Positions 54,516-62,393 of a DNA stretch of 64,000 nt are shown here, one piece after another. Under the pieces are notes generated by a model. That model did not search any database. It was not told the origin of the DNA and was given only the letters and a program-made list of their open reading frames with translations. How positions within the stretch are numbered: the stretch's first letter is position 1; every line of letters starts with the position of its first letter. A program made the translations under genes and the position numbers. Source of the DNA: T3Sed10-241 sp036796255 (GTDB taxonomy: Bacteria > Bacteroidota > Bacteroidia > Flavobacteriales_D > Cryomorphaceae); NCBI GenBank assembly GCA_036796255.1, contig DAIRDH010000008.1, forward strand, positions 14,158-78,157, in the 5' to 3' direction.

Positions 54516-55064
54516 TCAATTATTTAGCGGAAGCTTACCCGATTTCATATCCCGGTAAGCCTTGGCGAGATAGCCAAGGTATTTTCCAAACAGATTGAGC
54601 GCAGCCTGGGTTTCCGGGCTGATCTCTTTTGCGGCAAGCCGTAAAGTGAGGTATCCATACATGGCGGTGAGCGCTGTTTCCACGTCGCTCTTGGGTAGCT
54701 TATCGGTTTTGGCCCTGAACTCCTGGAGTACAGGCTGCACTTCCGTAAAAATTTTCTTGAAGGCCTCGTCATCAATGACAGTGATCAAGGTATTTTGCAA
54801 GAGATTGAGTTCCGAAATCAGCTCGTAACTCTCCGCGCTGTGCCCGCTGGTTTCGGCTTTGGCGCTTTTCATATCGCGAATCAAAAGGCTAAACCATGCC
54901 ATAGCCTCGCGCTGCTGCTCCTCCGATTCCAGAGCGTTCAGGAAGCGCTCCTCGAGCGCCATGAGGTCAAATTCCACTCCGCGCAGCAGGTCTTCCATTT
55001 GCCACATATAGAGCAAGTACTCTACAATGTTTTCCTTTCGCTTGGCTTCTGCAATGTGGCGCAC
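54516..55064 (-). CDS. DUF4924 family protein
   Basis: A 182-residue soluble, all-helical protein. The opening IAEAKRKENIVEYLLYMWQMEDLLRG matches the DUF4924 pattern known from Bacteroidota. No function is assigned to the family. It is the last gene of a three-gene operon with the OmpH-like protein and the 88-residue protein; the gap to the OmpH gene is 6 bp. Confidence 0.85.
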   Translation of the reverse strand: MRHIAEAKRKENIVEYLLYMWQMEDLLRGVEFDLMALEERFLNALESEEQQREAMAWFSLLIRDMKSAKAETSGHSAESYELISELNLLQNTLITVIDDEAFKKIFTEVQPVLQEFRAKTDKLPKSDVETALTAMYGYLTLRLAAKEISPETQAALNLFGKYLGYLAKAYRDMKSGKLPLNN

Positions 55065-55070
55065 GGCTGC

Positions 55071-55697
55071 TTATTTTTTGTCGTCGGCTGAGGCCGTGGC
55101 CAGCTCGTCAGCGTATTGCTTGTTCAGGCCTTCGAGCACCTCATCAGTGATATCGAATGCTGAAGATACCCATAGCAGGTTGCCTCCTGGTTGGAAATTC
55201 AGGATGACATCATAGGTTTCGTCCTTGTTGTACTCCTTCAGGAAAGTGTTGATTCTTGACAAGTAATCCTTCTGCAATTCAATTTCACGCTGGCGAAAAT
55301 CACGTGCCAATTTTTCCTGAAATTCCTGAATCTCTACTTGCAGGTTTTGCATTTCGATCTGTGCCTCCTGCATTTCAAGCTGGCCCATCCTAGGTGCTTC
55401 GCGCTGTAGCTCTTCAGCGCGTTTCTCGGCGCGCTCATATTTGCGTCTGATGCGGTCGTCGATCAGTTTGCCTTCGCTTTCGAGCTCTTGCTCTGCATCG
55501 ATCAGGAAATTGTATTTCACATTGATGGTATCGCCATAAATGAATGCAATGCGCAGCTGGTCCATATTACCGGCAGTGCTGTCGCGCTGTGCTTTCACAT
55601 TTGCGGAAGCGGTATCAGTTTGCTTTTGATCGCAGGATGTCAATGTTAAGGAAGCGGCCATTAGGCAGGCAATGCCAAAAGAAAAGTAGGATCTCAT
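55071..55697 (-). CDS. OmpH/Skp-like periplasmic chaperone lipoprotein
   Basis: A 208-residue lipoprotein with lipobox LTLTSC. A short N-terminal strand (LRIAFIYGDTINVKYN) leads into a long coiled coil (about 70-150, rich in E, Q and R) and returns to a C-terminal strand (YDVILNF, NLLWVSSAFDIT), the Skp layout. Skp holds unfolded outer-membrane proteins on their way to the BAM complex. The Cys anchor is common in Bacteroidota versions. It is the second gene of the operon. Confidence 0.88.
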   Translation of the reverse strand: MRSYFSFGIACLMAASLTLTSCDQKQTDTASANVKAQRDSTAGNMDQLRIAFIYGDTINVKYNFLIDAEQELESEGKLIDDRIRRKYERAEKRAEELQREAPRMGQLEMQEAQIEMQNLQVEIQEFQEKLARDFRQREIELQKDYLSRINTFLKEYNKDETYDVILNFQPGGNLLWVSSAFDITDEVLEGLNKQYADELATASADDKK

Positions 55698-55699
55698 AA

Positions 55700-55966
55700 T
55701 CAGTTATTGTCGGTGGTGTTGGCTACATTTCGCTGTCGCCAGGCATGGTTAAAATCAATGGACATTTGCTCAAAGCGCTTGAGGCAAGTCAGCAAGAAGG
55801 GTGTTGAAAGCACCGCCTCCATCTCATCGAGGCCGTAGAGCTCATTTTCGGCAATCTTGTATACCTGCTCCAGGTGTTCATCCTCAATCTTGACGATGTA
55901 CTTGCTGTTCCAGGAGAAGATTGTGATTTTAAAACGTGGGTGGGGGACTTCCTTTACAATACGCAT
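55700..55966 (-). CDS. Conserved hypothetical protein, 88 residues
   Basis: A small soluble protein: a beta-hairpin start (HPRFKITIFSWNSKYIVKIED) and then helices (LEQVYKIAENELYGL). No domain is recognised. The longest frame starts with GTG 55972, but the ATG at 55966 two codons later is the likelier start. Its stop is 2 bp before the OmpH gene, so it heads this operon. Confidence 0.75.
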   Translation of the reverse strand: MRIVKEVPHPRFKITIFSWNSKYIVKIEDEHLEQVYKIAENELYGLDEMEAVLSTPFLLTCLKRFEQMSIDFNHAWRQRNVANTTDNN

Positions 55967-55988
55967 GGCCACTTGTCATTAGCGGCCG

Positions 55989-55996
55989 CAAAGATA
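55989..55996 (-). promoter_or_regulatory. -7 box of the 88-residue/OmpH/DUF4924 operon
   Basis: TATCTTTG on the minus strand, an exact TAnnTTTG match 22 bp before the ATG at 55966. Confidence 0.55.
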
Positions 55997-56046
55997 GCTA
56001 TTCAAATATAACTGAAGAGGCAGGATTCAAATTTCACTCCGGCTCA

Positions 56047-56466
56047 TTAACCGTACTTGAGCATTTGGGTCTCATTGAATTCTGAAAGCTCGTACTCTTC
56101 GTAATAAAAAGTGAGGTCTTCCACCATCATTTCATAATCCTTACCCAGCTCCAGACTGTCGTCGTCATGGCGTTCATACATCCAACGCACAGTAACGTTG
56201 GAGCCGTTTCTTGCAATCTCTGAGAGCTTGTACAAAATAAAAAGAATACGCTTTGAAGAGGCAATGTTGAAGAAATCAAACCTGAAACAAAATTCCATTT
56301 CCGCCGGTGGTGTCAAAGCCAACTTCTCCAACCAATTAAGAATAGGCCTGTAGAATAACTCTGCGTCTATAGGTATAGAACGACCTGCAATCATGTAAGT
56401 CCCTGACATATCATTCAGATGAACATAGGGTGTGCTTTTAGTTGGTCTGCGTACAATAACTTCCAT
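56047..56466 (-). CDS. SiaC-family regulatory phosphoprotein (DUF1987)
   Basis: A 139-residue protein matching DUF1987: RRPTKSTPYVHLNDMSGTYMIAGRSIP near the start, then an NWLEKLAL helix, the strand MEFCFRFDFFNIASSKRILFIL, and VTVRWMYERHDDDSLELGKDYEMMVEDL. In Pseudomonas SiaC is switched by phosphorylation by SiaB and dephosphorylation by SiaA, and when unphosphorylated binds the diguanylate cyclase SiaD. No sia genes are adjacent here. The start at 56466 is preferred over 56481. Confidence 0.85.
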   Translation of the reverse strand: MEVIVRRPTKSTPYVHLNDMSGTYMIAGRSIPIDAELFYRPILNWLEKLALTPPAEMEFCFRFDFFNIASSKRILFILYKLSEIARNGSNVTVRWMYERHDDDSLELGKDYEMMVEDLTFYYEEYELSEFNETQMLKYG

Positions 56467-56629
56467 AGTGATGCTTTTCAATCGTGTATACCTTTCTTTC
56501 TTCTCGAAAGTTCAGGAATTTATACGAATAGTTCAGCAAAATTCTACCAACCCGTACAGCTGTAAGACCAAAACGTAAAAGCCAAAGACAAGGCCTGATG
56601 GTTTTGAACAAATGGCAGTGAATAAGCCA

Positions 56630-57361
56630 TCACAGGCTCAATAACTCCCTGAACTTGGCTGCCTGTCGTCTAGAGACTTCAAGTTCGTTACCGCTTTGTA
56701 ATCTGATTTTTAAACCACCGTTAAACCAAGGTTCGATGTGTGAAATCTCTTTGAGATTCACGATAAATTTGCGGTTAATCCGAAAAAAGTCTCTTTCATC
56801 CAGCCGCAGCTCTAAATTATTCAAACTCTTTAATATCAATGGTTTAAAATTTGAGAAATATACACGCACATAATTGCCCTCCGACTCAAACATGCGTACG
56901 TCTTTTAAGGTAACGAACCAGCACTTCTCCCCGTCCTTGAGAAAAATCTGGTCGTTCATAGAGAGCATTGAATTGTTTTCCGGAGCTCTTGTCTCGGAAG
57001 ATTTATCCTGCTCGATCTCTTTCAACACTTTTTTAATGGCATCGTTGAGCCTGCTCTCTTCCACTGGCTTGAGCAAATAATCAAGGGCGTTTACTTCAAA
57101 AGCCTTGATCGCATAGTCATCATATGCCGTTACAAAAACCACGTGCGGCATGAACTCGAGTTCTTCCAGCAATTCAAATCCCGTCTTACCTGGCATCTGA
57201 ATATCGAGGAATATCAAGTCAGGGCGTTCCTTCTCAATCATGGCCTTGGCCTCTTCGGCATTGGCACACTCTCCCGCCACATTCACTTCGGGGTGTGCCT
57301 CCAGCAATTTGGCCATTTCCTTTCTGGCCAGTCTCTCGTCGTCAATCAGCAAGGTTTTCAT
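56630..57361 (-). CDS. LytTR-family response regulator
   Basis: A 243-residue regulator. The receiver domain (about 1-120) has the phospho-Asp in LIFLDIQMPGK and the conserved Lys in LLKPVEES. The LytTR DNA-binding domain (about 140-243) contains FESEGNYVRVYFSN and FFRINRKFIVNL. It overlaps the histidine kinase gene by 20 nt, so both are made together. Targets are unknown. Confidence 0.95.
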   Translation of the reverse strand: MKTLLIDDERLARKEMAKLLEAHPEVNVAGECANAEEAKAMIEKERPDLIFLDIQMPGKTGFELLEELEFMPHVVFVTAYDDYAIKAFEVNALDYLLKPVEESRLNDAIKKVLKEIEQDKSSETRAPENNSMLSMNDQIFLKDGEKCWFVTLKDVRMFESEGNYVRVYFSNFKPLILKSLNNLELRLDERDFFRINRKFIVNLKEISHIEPWFNGGLKIRLQSGNELEVSRRQAAKFRELLSL

Positions 57362-58427
57362 CTGCTACTTCTATTTTAGTGCGAAGTGGCATACTGATTT
57401 GGCATACCACAGTTTGGTTTTGATTAAATATTTGCAATCCTGCCCGCTCCCCAAACAGCAGGCGAAGGCGGCGTCGCGAATTTTCAAGGCCTACAGCGGT
57501 ATCTTGTTCAACCGCCTGGCTTAAAGGTTTGAATTCGCCTGTATTGATCACGCTGATCAGCATGGCATCCTCTTCCGCGCGCTCCGCAGTTACAGTAATT
57601 TTTCCGCCTTTCGGCAAATGGGATATCCCGTGTTTTATCGCATTTTCTACAAGCGTTTGCAAGAGCACGGGAGGCACTAGGGCATCCATCAACTCCTGGG
57701 GCACCTTTAAAGCGTATTCCAGCCGTTCCTCATACCTTATCTTTTCAAGCGAGAGGTAATCCTTCACCAATGCAATCTCCTCCTTCAGCGGCACCAGTTT
57801 TCGCTTTCCGGCGATGAGGCTGCTGCGCAATATGCGGCTCATGCGCGTAAGGCTCTGCTTGGCCTGATCGGGATTCTCATCTATCAATGCCCGGATACTG
57901 TTAAGTGCATTGAACATAAAATGAGGATTGAGTTGTGCCCTGAGATTGCCCAGCTCAATTTCATTCATGTTCGAAGCCAGCCTAAGGTTTTTCACCTCCT
58001 CACGCTCGTAATTCTTGAGGTAGATAGCGGCGAAGTAAAGGATGTTCCAAAACAAGTAAATGGTAATAAATGGCAACAGCAACTCAATCAAGAGCGCATA
58101 AGGATACACAAGGATGGACTTAACATTCTCAAATAAGGTGTCGGAAATGATGGCATAAACAAAAGCCGAAACTATGCCAGCCAAAAGAGAAAGTGCGATA
58201 ATACGGGGAATAACCCGCAAAATTTTCATGGATAGCATGCCACTTCTCACAATGAGGCCACGCATCAAGTGCGATATTAAAATGCCGAGAACAAAATTGA
58301 CAAAAAGCACTTTGACAATGCCCATGGTCACATTGCCCGCCATCAGGTTCTGAAAGAGGATGAGCAGGATGTAGCCGAACCATCCGCTGACCTGCGTGAG
58401 CCAATATATTGCTTTCTCGTCGCTCAT
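57342..58427 (-). CDS. LytS/YehU-type sensor histidine kinase
   Basis: A 361-residue membrane kinase. Four helices form the N-terminal sensor (about 10-140). The phospho-acceptor His lies in NLRAQLNPHFMFNALNSIRAL (about residue 168), then the ATP-binding motif VENAIKHGISHLPKGG. The longest frame adds 28 residues; ATG 58427 is chosen. It would phosphorylate the LytTR regulator just downstream. It faces away from the acpH gene. Confidence 0.92.
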   Translation of the reverse strand: MSDEKAIYWLTQVSGWFGYILLILFQNLMAGNVTMGIVKVLFVNFVLGILISHLMRGLIVRSGMLSMKILRVIPRIIALSLLAGIVSAFVYAIISDTLFENVKSILVYPYALLIELLLPFITIYLFWNILYFAAIYLKNYEREEVKNLRLASNMNEIELGNLRAQLNPHFMFNALNSIRALIDENPDQAKQSLTRMSRILRSSLIAGKRKLVPLKEEIALVKDYLSLEKIRYEERLEYALKVPQELMDALVPPVLLQTLVENAIKHGISHLPKGGKITVTAERAEEDAMLISVINTGEFKPLSQAVEQDTAVGLENSRRRLRLLFGERAGLQIFNQNQTVVCQISMPLRTKIEVADENLAD

Positions 58428-58509
58428 GGACAAAACGAAGATATGCCGAAAAACCTGTACTTTGTCGCCATCGGTAACAATTAGCCACCGTTCATCACTC
58501 TGCAAGCCC

Positions 58510-59109
58510 ATGAATTATCTCGCACACCAATACCTTTCATTCGAAGATGAGCTCTTGATGGTAGGCAACTTCATCGCCGACACGGTGCGGGGCAAAGACT
58601 TTAGCCAGTACACAGACCGTGTGCAAAAAGGAATTGAAATTCATCGATTTATAGACCATTTCACCGACACGCACCCGCTTGCACTTGAGAGCCGCAAATT
58701 GCTCTATCCGTATTTTGGAAAATATGCCCAGGTGGTACAGGATGTTTTCTATGACCACTTCCTTGCGCGCAATTGGACAGATTATCACCCGCAGCGCTTG
58801 CCACTATTTGCCGAAAAGGTATACCACACCATGGAAAAGCATCAAGCCCAGCTCAATGCCCGTTCAGAAAGAACACTTCACTACATGAAGCTGCACAACT
58901 GGTTGGCAGGATACGCACAGCGCGAAGGGATAGACCGCTCGCTCAAAGGCATGGCGACACGGGCCAAATTTCAAAGCAATATGGAACATGCCATGCCCGC
59001 GCTCGAGGCCCATTTTGACGCAATGCAATTGCATTTCTCCTCCTTCATGCCTGAGCTGGAAAACGCTGTGAAACTGAAGTTTCGCGCAGATTTGCAACAA
59101 GCCCCATGA
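58510..59109 (+). CDS. acpH: Acyl carrier protein phosphodiesterase
   Basis: A 199-residue HD-type hydrolase that removes the 4'-phosphopantetheine arm from holo-ACP. The N-terminal NYLAHQYLSFEDELLMVGNFIADTVRG and the metal-site residues IHRFIDHFTDTHP and VVQDVFYDHFLARNW are family hallmarks. The ATG at 58510 gives the family start; the longer frame overlaps the kinase. Its stop overlaps an ATG for the next gene as ATGA. Confidence 0.92.
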   Translation: MNYLAHQYLSFEDELLMVGNFIADTVRGKDFSQYTDRVQKGIEIHRFIDHFTDTHPLALESRKLLYPYFGKYAQVVQDVFYDHFLARNWTDYHPQRLPLFAEKVYHTMEKHQAQLNARSERTLHYMKLHNWLAGYAQREGIDRSLKGMATRAKFQSNMEHAMPALEAHFDAMQLHFSSFMPELENAVKLKFRADLQQAP

Positions 59110-59174
59110 GGGCATACGTGCAACCTTTGAAACCACAAGCCGTACAAGCGAGGTGCTCCTCTAAAGGGCAAGCT

Positions 59175-60647
59175 ATGCAAAAAGGAAAGCAACAACGGCG
59201 CAGGCTGTTTCATATTTTGTTGATTACCACAATGGTATCTGGCTCATGCAGGCAGGATGCTCCCATAGCTGAGCGTGCCCGGGTAAAACCAGCAGATTTT
59301 GCAGCGCATGAATCTGTAAACTATGACCTCGATGAGATCATGGCTCGGGGCAAAATAACAGCACTCACCCTCAACAGCTCAAGTACTTACTTCGTATACC
59401 GCGGGCATGCCATGGGCTATGAATACGAGCTGCTAAGCCGTTTTGCGAAAAGCATCGGCGTAGCGCTTGAGATCAAAATCATACCCGATGTCAACGCCAT
59501 GTTTGACCTGCTCAACAAGGGCGAAGGTGACATCATAGCCTGCAACCTCGCCATTACCAAAGACAGGCTTCAGGAAGCCCGCTTTAGCAGGCCTTATAAT
59601 TTCACAAGGCAGGTACTCGTGCAGCGCTTGCCCGAAGGCTGGGAAAACATGACCGAACACAAATTGGGCAATAGCATCCTGAGCAGTCCCATCGACCTTA
59701 TTGGCAAAAAAGTGTACGTCAACAAGACTTCTTCCTTTTTCAGCAGGCTGCACAGCCTTGAAAACGAAATAGGTGGCGACATCAACATTGTGCGGGTGCC
59801 CGGCTACATCGATACCGAAAAACTGATACAGCGCGTGGCCAATGGCGAAATCGATTATACCGTCTCCGACGACAATATCGCCTATCTCAATGCCACCTAT
59901 TACCCAAATATTGATGTGAGTGTGCAGTTGAGCTTCCCGCAACAAGTGGGTTGGGCTGTCAGGCACAACAGCCCTATGCTGCTTGGAGTCATCAACGACT
60001 GGTTTGATAAAAATCACGCCACCAGCACCCACGCCTATATTTACAACAAGTATTTTAAGGCTTCGAAAGAGCAGTGGGAGAAATTCAACGGAGAGTACTC
60101 TTCCCTTCAGGGCAACCGCATTAGCGATTACGACGAGTTGTTGCAGGAATACAGCAAGATCATCGACTGGGACTGGCGCTTGCTCGCCGCACAGATGTAC
60201 CAGGAAAGCAAGTTTCGCGAAGACGCGCTTTCGTGGGCTGGCGCCTTTGGCCTGATGCAACTTATGCCAGCCACCGCAGCTGCCTATGGTGTAAGGGAAA
60301 CTTCCTCGGCCGAAGAGCAAATCCGCGCGGCAATACTCTACCTCAGCTGGCTCGACGACTACTGGAAAGAACGCATATTCGACGACCACGAACGCATTCA
60401 CTTCATACTTGCCTCTTACAATGCAGGCATGGGCCACGTGCGCGATGCCATGAATCTCGCTGCAAGCCTGGGATATGACCCCCTGAAATGGGAAAACAAT
60501 GTGGCGGAATGCATGCTACTCAAGTCACAGCCTGAATTTTACAATGCAGAGGTGGTAAAGCACGGTTACTGCCGCGGACGCGAACCCTATGAGTATGTGC
60601 AGCGCATTCTTGCGCAGTACGAGCATTACAAGAAGGTGATTTCCTAG
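59175..60647 (+). CDS. mltF: Membrane-bound lytic murein transglycosylase F-like protein
   Basis: A lipoprotein of about 490 residues. Lipobox MVSGSC. An amino-acid-binding-like (SBP_bac_3) domain spans about 40-270 (YEYELLSRFAKSIGV, GEGDIIACNLAITKDR). A soluble transglycosylase domain spans about 305-435, with the catalytic Glu in YQESKF (about residue 343), then AFGLMQLMPATA and LASYNAGMGHV. It cleaves peptidoglycan between MurNAc and GlcNAc. Translation may also start at ATG 59106, which overlaps the acpH stop; 59175 gives the normal lipoprotein signal. Its stop shares CTAG with the convergent gene. Confidence 0.92.
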   Translation: MQKGKQQRRRLFHILLITTMVSGSCRQDAPIAERARVKPADFAAHESVNYDLDEIMARGKITALTLNSSSTYFVYRGHAMGYEYELLSRFAKSIGVALEIKIIPDVNAMFDLLNKGEGDIIACNLAITKDRLQEARFSRPYNFTRQVLVQRLPEGWENMTEHKLGNSILSSPIDLIGKKVYVNKTSSFFSRLHSLENEIGGDINIVRVPGYIDTEKLIQRVANGEIDYTVSDDNIAYLNATYYPNIDVSVQLSFPQQVGWAVRHNSPMLLGVINDWFDKNHATSTHAYIYNKYFKASKEQWEKFNGEYSSLQGNRISDYDELLQEYSKIIDWDWRLLAAQMYQESKFREDALSWAGAFGLMQLMPATAAAYGVRETSSAEEQIRAAILYLSWLDDYWKERIFDDHERIHFILASYNAGMGHVRDAMNLAASLGYDPLKWENNVAECMLLKSQPEFYNAEVVKHGYCRGREPYEYVQRILAQYEHYKKVIS

Positions 60648-61255
60648 CGTTCTTGCTGGGTATCAAATAGCCTTTCGGCAAACGGGGCAAAAGGCAACGC
60701 CTCCAAGTAATTGCGGTCCTGGTAAACATGGGCCATCACTTTAAGGTAAGAGGGTTGCTCATTGAGCAAGACCAATTCCAGGTGCACATTTCCATAGCGC
60801 TGATCAAGGGGCGGCTCGAAAGTGGCAGGCAATTCAGGTTTTAAATAATACCGCTCCATACAGTGCACACCATTGGGACGCTCACTGTAGCGGCGCTCTG
60901 CAATCTGCGGGCGGTAGCCCAATTCCTTGGTCACTTCGCAAAAATGATCCAACACAAAGCGGAATTCATCTGTAGAAAAATTCATCGCGGTGTTGAAATA
61001 AAATCCATTGCTCTGCGGACTTTCATACAATTGAAAGGCTTGATTTTGCAATCCCAGTGTATGGGCAGAGGTCTTCTGCTCTGCCAGGGCGGCCATCATG
61101 CCAGCAAATCGATCGCTGCCATACCAGGCCTCATAAGCATGCTTGTACTTTATACTGCGCTCCAGAGGTTCGGTGACCAGCGGCAGTTTATCGTCTTCGC
61201 TTTCCTTTTCAGGAAAAATGCGGTTTACAAGGTTCGTAAAGAAATCGGCAGGCAT
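60644..61255 (-). CDS. Conserved hypothetical protein
   Basis: A 203-residue soluble protein. It is rich in aromatic residues, with segments FYFNTAMNFSTDEFRFVLDHF and ERYYLKPELPATFEPPL. No known domain is seen. The longest frame extends to 61759 but this covers the divergent esterase; ATG 61255 leaves 30 bp between the two starts. The stop shares four bases (CTAG) with the mltF stop. Confidence 0.72.
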   Translation of the reverse strand: MPADFFTNLVNRIFPEKESEDDKLPLVTEPLERSIKYKHAYEAWYGSDRFAGMMAALAEQKTSAHTLGLQNQAFQLYESPQSNGFYFNTAMNFSTDEFRFVLDHFCEVTKELGYRPQIAERRYSERPNGVHCMERYYLKPELPATFEPPLDQRYGNVHLELVLLNEQPSYLKVMAHVYQDRNYLEALPFAPFAERLFDTQQER

Positions 61256-61274
61256 AAGCTTGTGTTTAAATGGA

Positions 61275-61282
61275 TACTTTTG
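61275..61282 (+). promoter_or_regulatory. -7 box of the esterase gene
   Basis: TACTTTTG, an exact TAnnTTTG match ending 3 nt before the ATG at 61286. It leaves essentially no leader. Confidence 0.55.
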
Positions 61283-61285
61283 GGC

Positions 61286-61948
61286 ATGGAAGCTAAAATC
61301 GCCAACATCACAGTCCAAAAGACTGCAAGGTACGCCACACTCGGTGAAGATATAACCAAAGCAGAGCGCATTTGGTTCGTGTGTCATGGCTATGGCATGC
61401 AGGCGCAGTACTTCATCCGAAAGTTTGGTGGACTCGACATGAGGCGTAATTTTATCATCGCTCCCGAGGGCTTGCACCGCTTTTACCTGGAGGGCTTTAC
61501 CGGAAGGGTGGGCGCCACCTGGATGACAAAAGAAGCCCGCCTTGACGATATTGATGATTATATCCGCTACCTCGATGCGCTTCACGAGGCACTGGGCCTG
61601 GACGCCTTGGACAAGGGGCAGCAGCTCTTCCACTTCGGATTTTCGCAAGGAGTAGCCACCATTTCGCGTTACATCGCCATGGGAAGGCACCGTGCCCACA
61701 AGGCTGTATTCTGGGCTGGGACCTTCCCTCCCGACCTCAACCCCGTGCAGTGCCGACAAGCTTTTGAGGGTCTTCCCGTCTACACCGCTATGGGAGACTC
61801 AGATCCCTTTTCAAAAGAACTGCACAGGCAAAACAATACGCGACATTTTGAGGCCATGGGCATTATACCTACCCACATGGATTTTCAAGGCGGACACGAT
61901 ATCCTGCCCGATTCGCTTCGCAAAATTGAAATTTTACTTACTGAATAG
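61286..61948 (+). CDS. Alpha/beta-hydrolase esterase (phospholipase/carboxylesterase type)
   Basis: A 220-residue cytosolic hydrolase. The nucleophile Ser is in the motif GFSQG (about residue 124), the catalytic Asp in MGDSDPF and the His in GGHDILPD. Oxyanion strand: WFVCHGYGM. Related enzymes act on short carboxyl or acyl esters. The frame begins earlier (60863), but the ATG at 61286 sits right at the promoter and gives the usual length. Confidence 0.88.
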   Translation: MEAKIANITVQKTARYATLGEDITKAERIWFVCHGYGMQAQYFIRKFGGLDMRRNFIIAPEGLHRFYLEGFTGRVGATWMTKEARLDDIDDYIRYLDALHEALGLDALDKGQQLFHFGFSQGVATISRYIAMGRHRAHKAVFWAGTFPPDLNPVQCRQAFEGLPVYTAMGDSDPFSKELHRQNNTRHFEAMGIIPTHMDFQGGHDILPDSLRKIEILLTE

Positions 61949-62014
61949 CAATCGCTTAATCTAAGTAATAGTTTTTTCAAACTAAACAATTAGGAGTTGA
62001 ACTAATTTTTTAGT

Positions 62015-62022
62015 TACATTTG
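62015..62022 (+). promoter_or_regulatory. -7 box and operator region of blaI-M56
   Basis: TACATTTG, an exact TAnnTTTG match ending 4 nt before the ATG at 62027. Just upstream, AACTAA (62000-62005) and TTAGTT (62010-62015) form an inverted repeat that could bind the BlaI-like repressor, since such repressors usually bind over their own promoter. Confidence 0.5.
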
Positions 62023-62026
62023 CTTC

Positions 62027-62389
62027 ATGACTGAATTGACAAAAGCCGAGGAGCAGGTGATGCAATACCTCTGGCAGCTGGAGCAAGCATTTGTAAAAGA
62101 GCTTTTGGCTGAATTTCCCGAGCCCAGGCCCGCCTACAATACCGTGTCGACCATGGTGCGCATCCTCGAATCAAAAGGATTTGTTGCACACCGCGCTTTT
62201 GGCAAGAGCCACCAGTACTATCCATTGGTCAGCAAGGACGAGTACCGCAGCTTCAGCACTGAGAAACTTGTAGAGGGCTATTTTGGAGGCTCCCCTTCGC
62301 GGCTCCTCTCCTACTTTATCGAAAACAAAGAACTCGACGCCGCCACGGTAGATGAAATCCTCAAACTTATTGAACAATCCAAACCTTGA
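62027..62389 (+). CDS. BlaI/MecI/CopY-family transcriptional repressor
   Basis: A 120-residue winged-helix repressor. LTKAEEQVMQYLWQLEQAFVKEL opens the fold, RPAYNTVSTMVRILESKGFVAH is the recognition helix and wing, and the C-terminal helices dimerise. In Staphylococcus BlaI is cleaved when BlaR1 senses beta-lactam. Here it is followed 4 bp later by an M56/TonB protein, the usual Bacteroidota partner. It appears leaderless. Confidence 0.93.
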   Translation: MTELTKAEEQVMQYLWQLEQAFVKELLAEFPEPRPAYNTVSTMVRILESKGFVAHRAFGKSHQYYPLVSKDEYRSFSTEKLVEGYFGGSPSRLLSYFIENKELDAATVDEILKLIEQSKP

Positions 62390-62393
62390 AGCC

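Noticed and set aside
59433..60437. 334-residue minus-strand frame opposite mltF
   Set aside because: mltF is well supported on the other strand with catalytic motifs; this frame has no recognisable domain.
60863..61285. N-terminal extension of the esterase frame
   Set aside because: It overlaps the divergent gene, and the -7 box sits just before ATG 61286.
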